Shown: positions 39,189 to 40,067 of the stretch, piece after piece
Numbering within the stretch: the first letter of the stretch is position 1
How the letters are laid out: each line of letters begins with the position of its first letter
Source of the DNA: Gammaproteobacteria bacterium
GTDB lineage: Bacteria > Pseudomonadota > Gammaproteobacteria > Legionellales > Legionellaceae
Length of the DNA: 40,067 nucleotides
NCBI GenBank assembly: GCA_022600515.1
Contig: JAHZKG010000007.1
Span: 1-40,067 of the forward strand
Reading direction: 5' to 3'
Notes under the pieces: generated by a model
Databases searched by the model: none
What the model saw: the letters and a program-made list of their open reading frames with translations, nothing else
Told to the model about the DNA's origin: nothing
Position numbers and translations under genes: made by a program

Positions 39189-40067
39189 ATGACATATGAT
39201 CTTCAAATTTCGATTAGTAAAGGAAATCTTGTAAGAGTTCAGGTTTTAATGATTGATAATAAAAAAAACATCGATGATGCCTTATTTCTCGCTACAATCT
39301 ATAATCAGCCGCACATCGTCATTTTGGCGCTAGAAAAAGGGGCCGATCCTCATCAACTTGATGAATTAAATCGAACGCCCATTGCATATGCTAAGCAAAA
39401 TGATAATCAAGAGATTATAGCTTTACTCGAAGCAGCTCAAACAGCTCACCCAATACAAAGAGACCTCAAGGCCGACGCCTTTAGAGAGCATGTTTTATCA
39501 GGCGACTTATCTCATATGAGACAAGTCTACAGGGAGTTTAAAAGCGCCGATGACAAAGACATGTCTATCAAAGTCGAACAAGAGGTTATTGTTGAGTTCC
39601 TCACGATAATGAGAAATGAACCCGACCAAGAAGAATCCAATACACGATGGATTCCGATGGCCAACTTTCTATACAAAAATTCAGAAGCCTACCGCTTACT
39701 CATTCAATCTATTTCTGCCCAAGTGAGTTATGACGAAGTGCTTAAATTAGGTGCTGGTTTTTTATATTCTTTTATTAAACATAATAATCTTGCTGGATTT
39801 AAGCTCATGTTAGCGCATGGTTTTCCTCTCAATAGCATTCAACTTATCTCTGGAGAAAATAGCTTTAATGCCTTGCAAATGGCACTCATTATCTATGAAA
39901 AGGACGAAACTTCTTTGCCATTTATTCAAGCATTACTGGACAAAGACGCTACCCTACCAAAAGCCAACGAAGCCCTTTTTTTATCACCCGATGAAATATG
40001 GAAAATAGAAAGCAGTCAAGCAGAACTTGCTAAAAAAATCCAATTTAAAGCCATAGCATTTGCACGT
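39189..40067 (+). CDS. Ankyrin-repeat protein (partial, runs off the right edge)
   Basis: An open frame of 293 codons from ATG 39189 to the end of the window without a stop. Residues about 30-85 hold two ankyrin repeats: DDALFLATIYNQPHIVILAL then EKGADP, and ELNRTPIAYAKQNDNQEIIA then LLEAA, both with the usual hydrophobic pattern and the G-A-D-P turn. Weaker helical pairs follow (LAGFKLMLAHGFPL, ALQMALIIYEKDE, FIQALLDKDA), probably degenerate repeats. No signal peptide. The ribosome binding site is weak (TAAGAA). A consensus -10 and a 29-bp palindrome lie about 65-100 bp upstream. Ankyrin proteins of Legionellales are often secreted; that is inference here. Confidence 0.75.
   Translation, partial: MTYDLQISISKGNLVRVQVLMIDNKKNIDDALFLATIYNQPHIVILALEKGADPHQLDELNRTPIAYAKQNDNQEIIALLEAAQTAHPIQRDLKADAFREHVLSGDLSHMRQVYREFKSADDKDMSIKVEQEVIVEFLTIMRNEPDQEESNTRWIPMANFLYKNSEAYRLLIQSISAQVSYDEVLKLGAGFLYSFIKHNNLAGFKLMLAHGFPLNSIQLISGENSFNALQMALIIYEKDETSLPFIQALLDKDATLPKANEALFLSPDEIWKIESSQAELAKKIQFKAIAFAR

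Noticed and set aside
1..40067. tRNA or rRNA genes
   Set aside because: I looked for cloverleaf-like segments in the gene-free gaps and saw none; a covariance search would be needed to exclude them fully.

Overview
The window reads as a chromosomal stretch from an AT-rich gammaproteobacterium, most likely a host-associated member of the Legionellales (Legionella, Coxiella, Berkiella and relatives). The grounds are the family types present: a 1620-residue NAD-glutamate dehydrogenase, homogentisate dioxygenase, the order rpsF-rpsR-membrane protein-rplI, a 6S RNA with a long closing stem, ankyrin-repeat proteins, and several orphan proteins with coiled-coil or repeat character of the kind seen among secreted effectors. 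This placement is inference; no rRNA or other marker gene is in view.

Layout. 1-3195: end of a GIY-YIG nuclease gene, two orphan genes transcribed divergently, then 962 bp without a gene that holds a large nested inverted-repeat structure made of REP-like units. 3196-5161: purine nucleoside phosphorylase (-) and beta-N-acetylhexosaminidase nagZ (+), divergent. 5183-10069: a short dcw cluster on the minus strand (promoter with MraZ boxes, mraZ, rsmH, ftsL, ftsI, murE, with three 4-bp overlaps) that stops after murE. 10115-12729: an amino-acid permease and an MscS-type channel, divergent. 12802-14353: a cluster of very small orphan genes, including an AbrB-type antitoxin-like protein and two related proteins that end in CaaX-like tetrapeptides, one without a start codon in its frame. 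14368-16530: a YbiT-type ABC-F ATPase and cytochrome b561, one operon. 16688-17280: an ankyrin-like gene, possibly frameshifted. 17411-24126: aldehyde dehydrogenase, L,D-transpeptidase and NAD-GDH as one operon. 24258-25705: methyltransferase, TfoX-N protein and P-loop kinase. 26169-27728: autoregulated-looking hipBA module. 27838-30588: an orphan membrane protein, two GNAT acetyltransferases, a DnaA-box cluster and an exported protein. 30660-34292: thioredoxin-like protein, 6S RNA, and the rpsF-rpsR-(membrane protein)-rplI operon with yebC upstream. 34399-37575: hmgA, whose end overlaps a convergent O-antigen ligase gene coupled to a WaaE-like glycosyltransferase. 37635-40067: an orphan protein with a 33-residue C-terminal tandem repeat, and an ankyrin-repeat gene that runs off the right edge behind a promoter with a 29-bp palindrome.

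How it works together. Housekeeping blocks (cell wall and division, ribosome, LPS core and O-antigen, glutamate, GABA and tyrosine catabolism) alternate with short accessory patches of orphan genes, repeats and a toxin-antitoxin module. The accessory patches hold most of the unusual signals: the paired CaaX-type small proteins, the palindromic REP cluster, two probable frameshifts in orphan genes, the tandem-repeat protein with an RRRHS motif, and the palindromic operator candidates.
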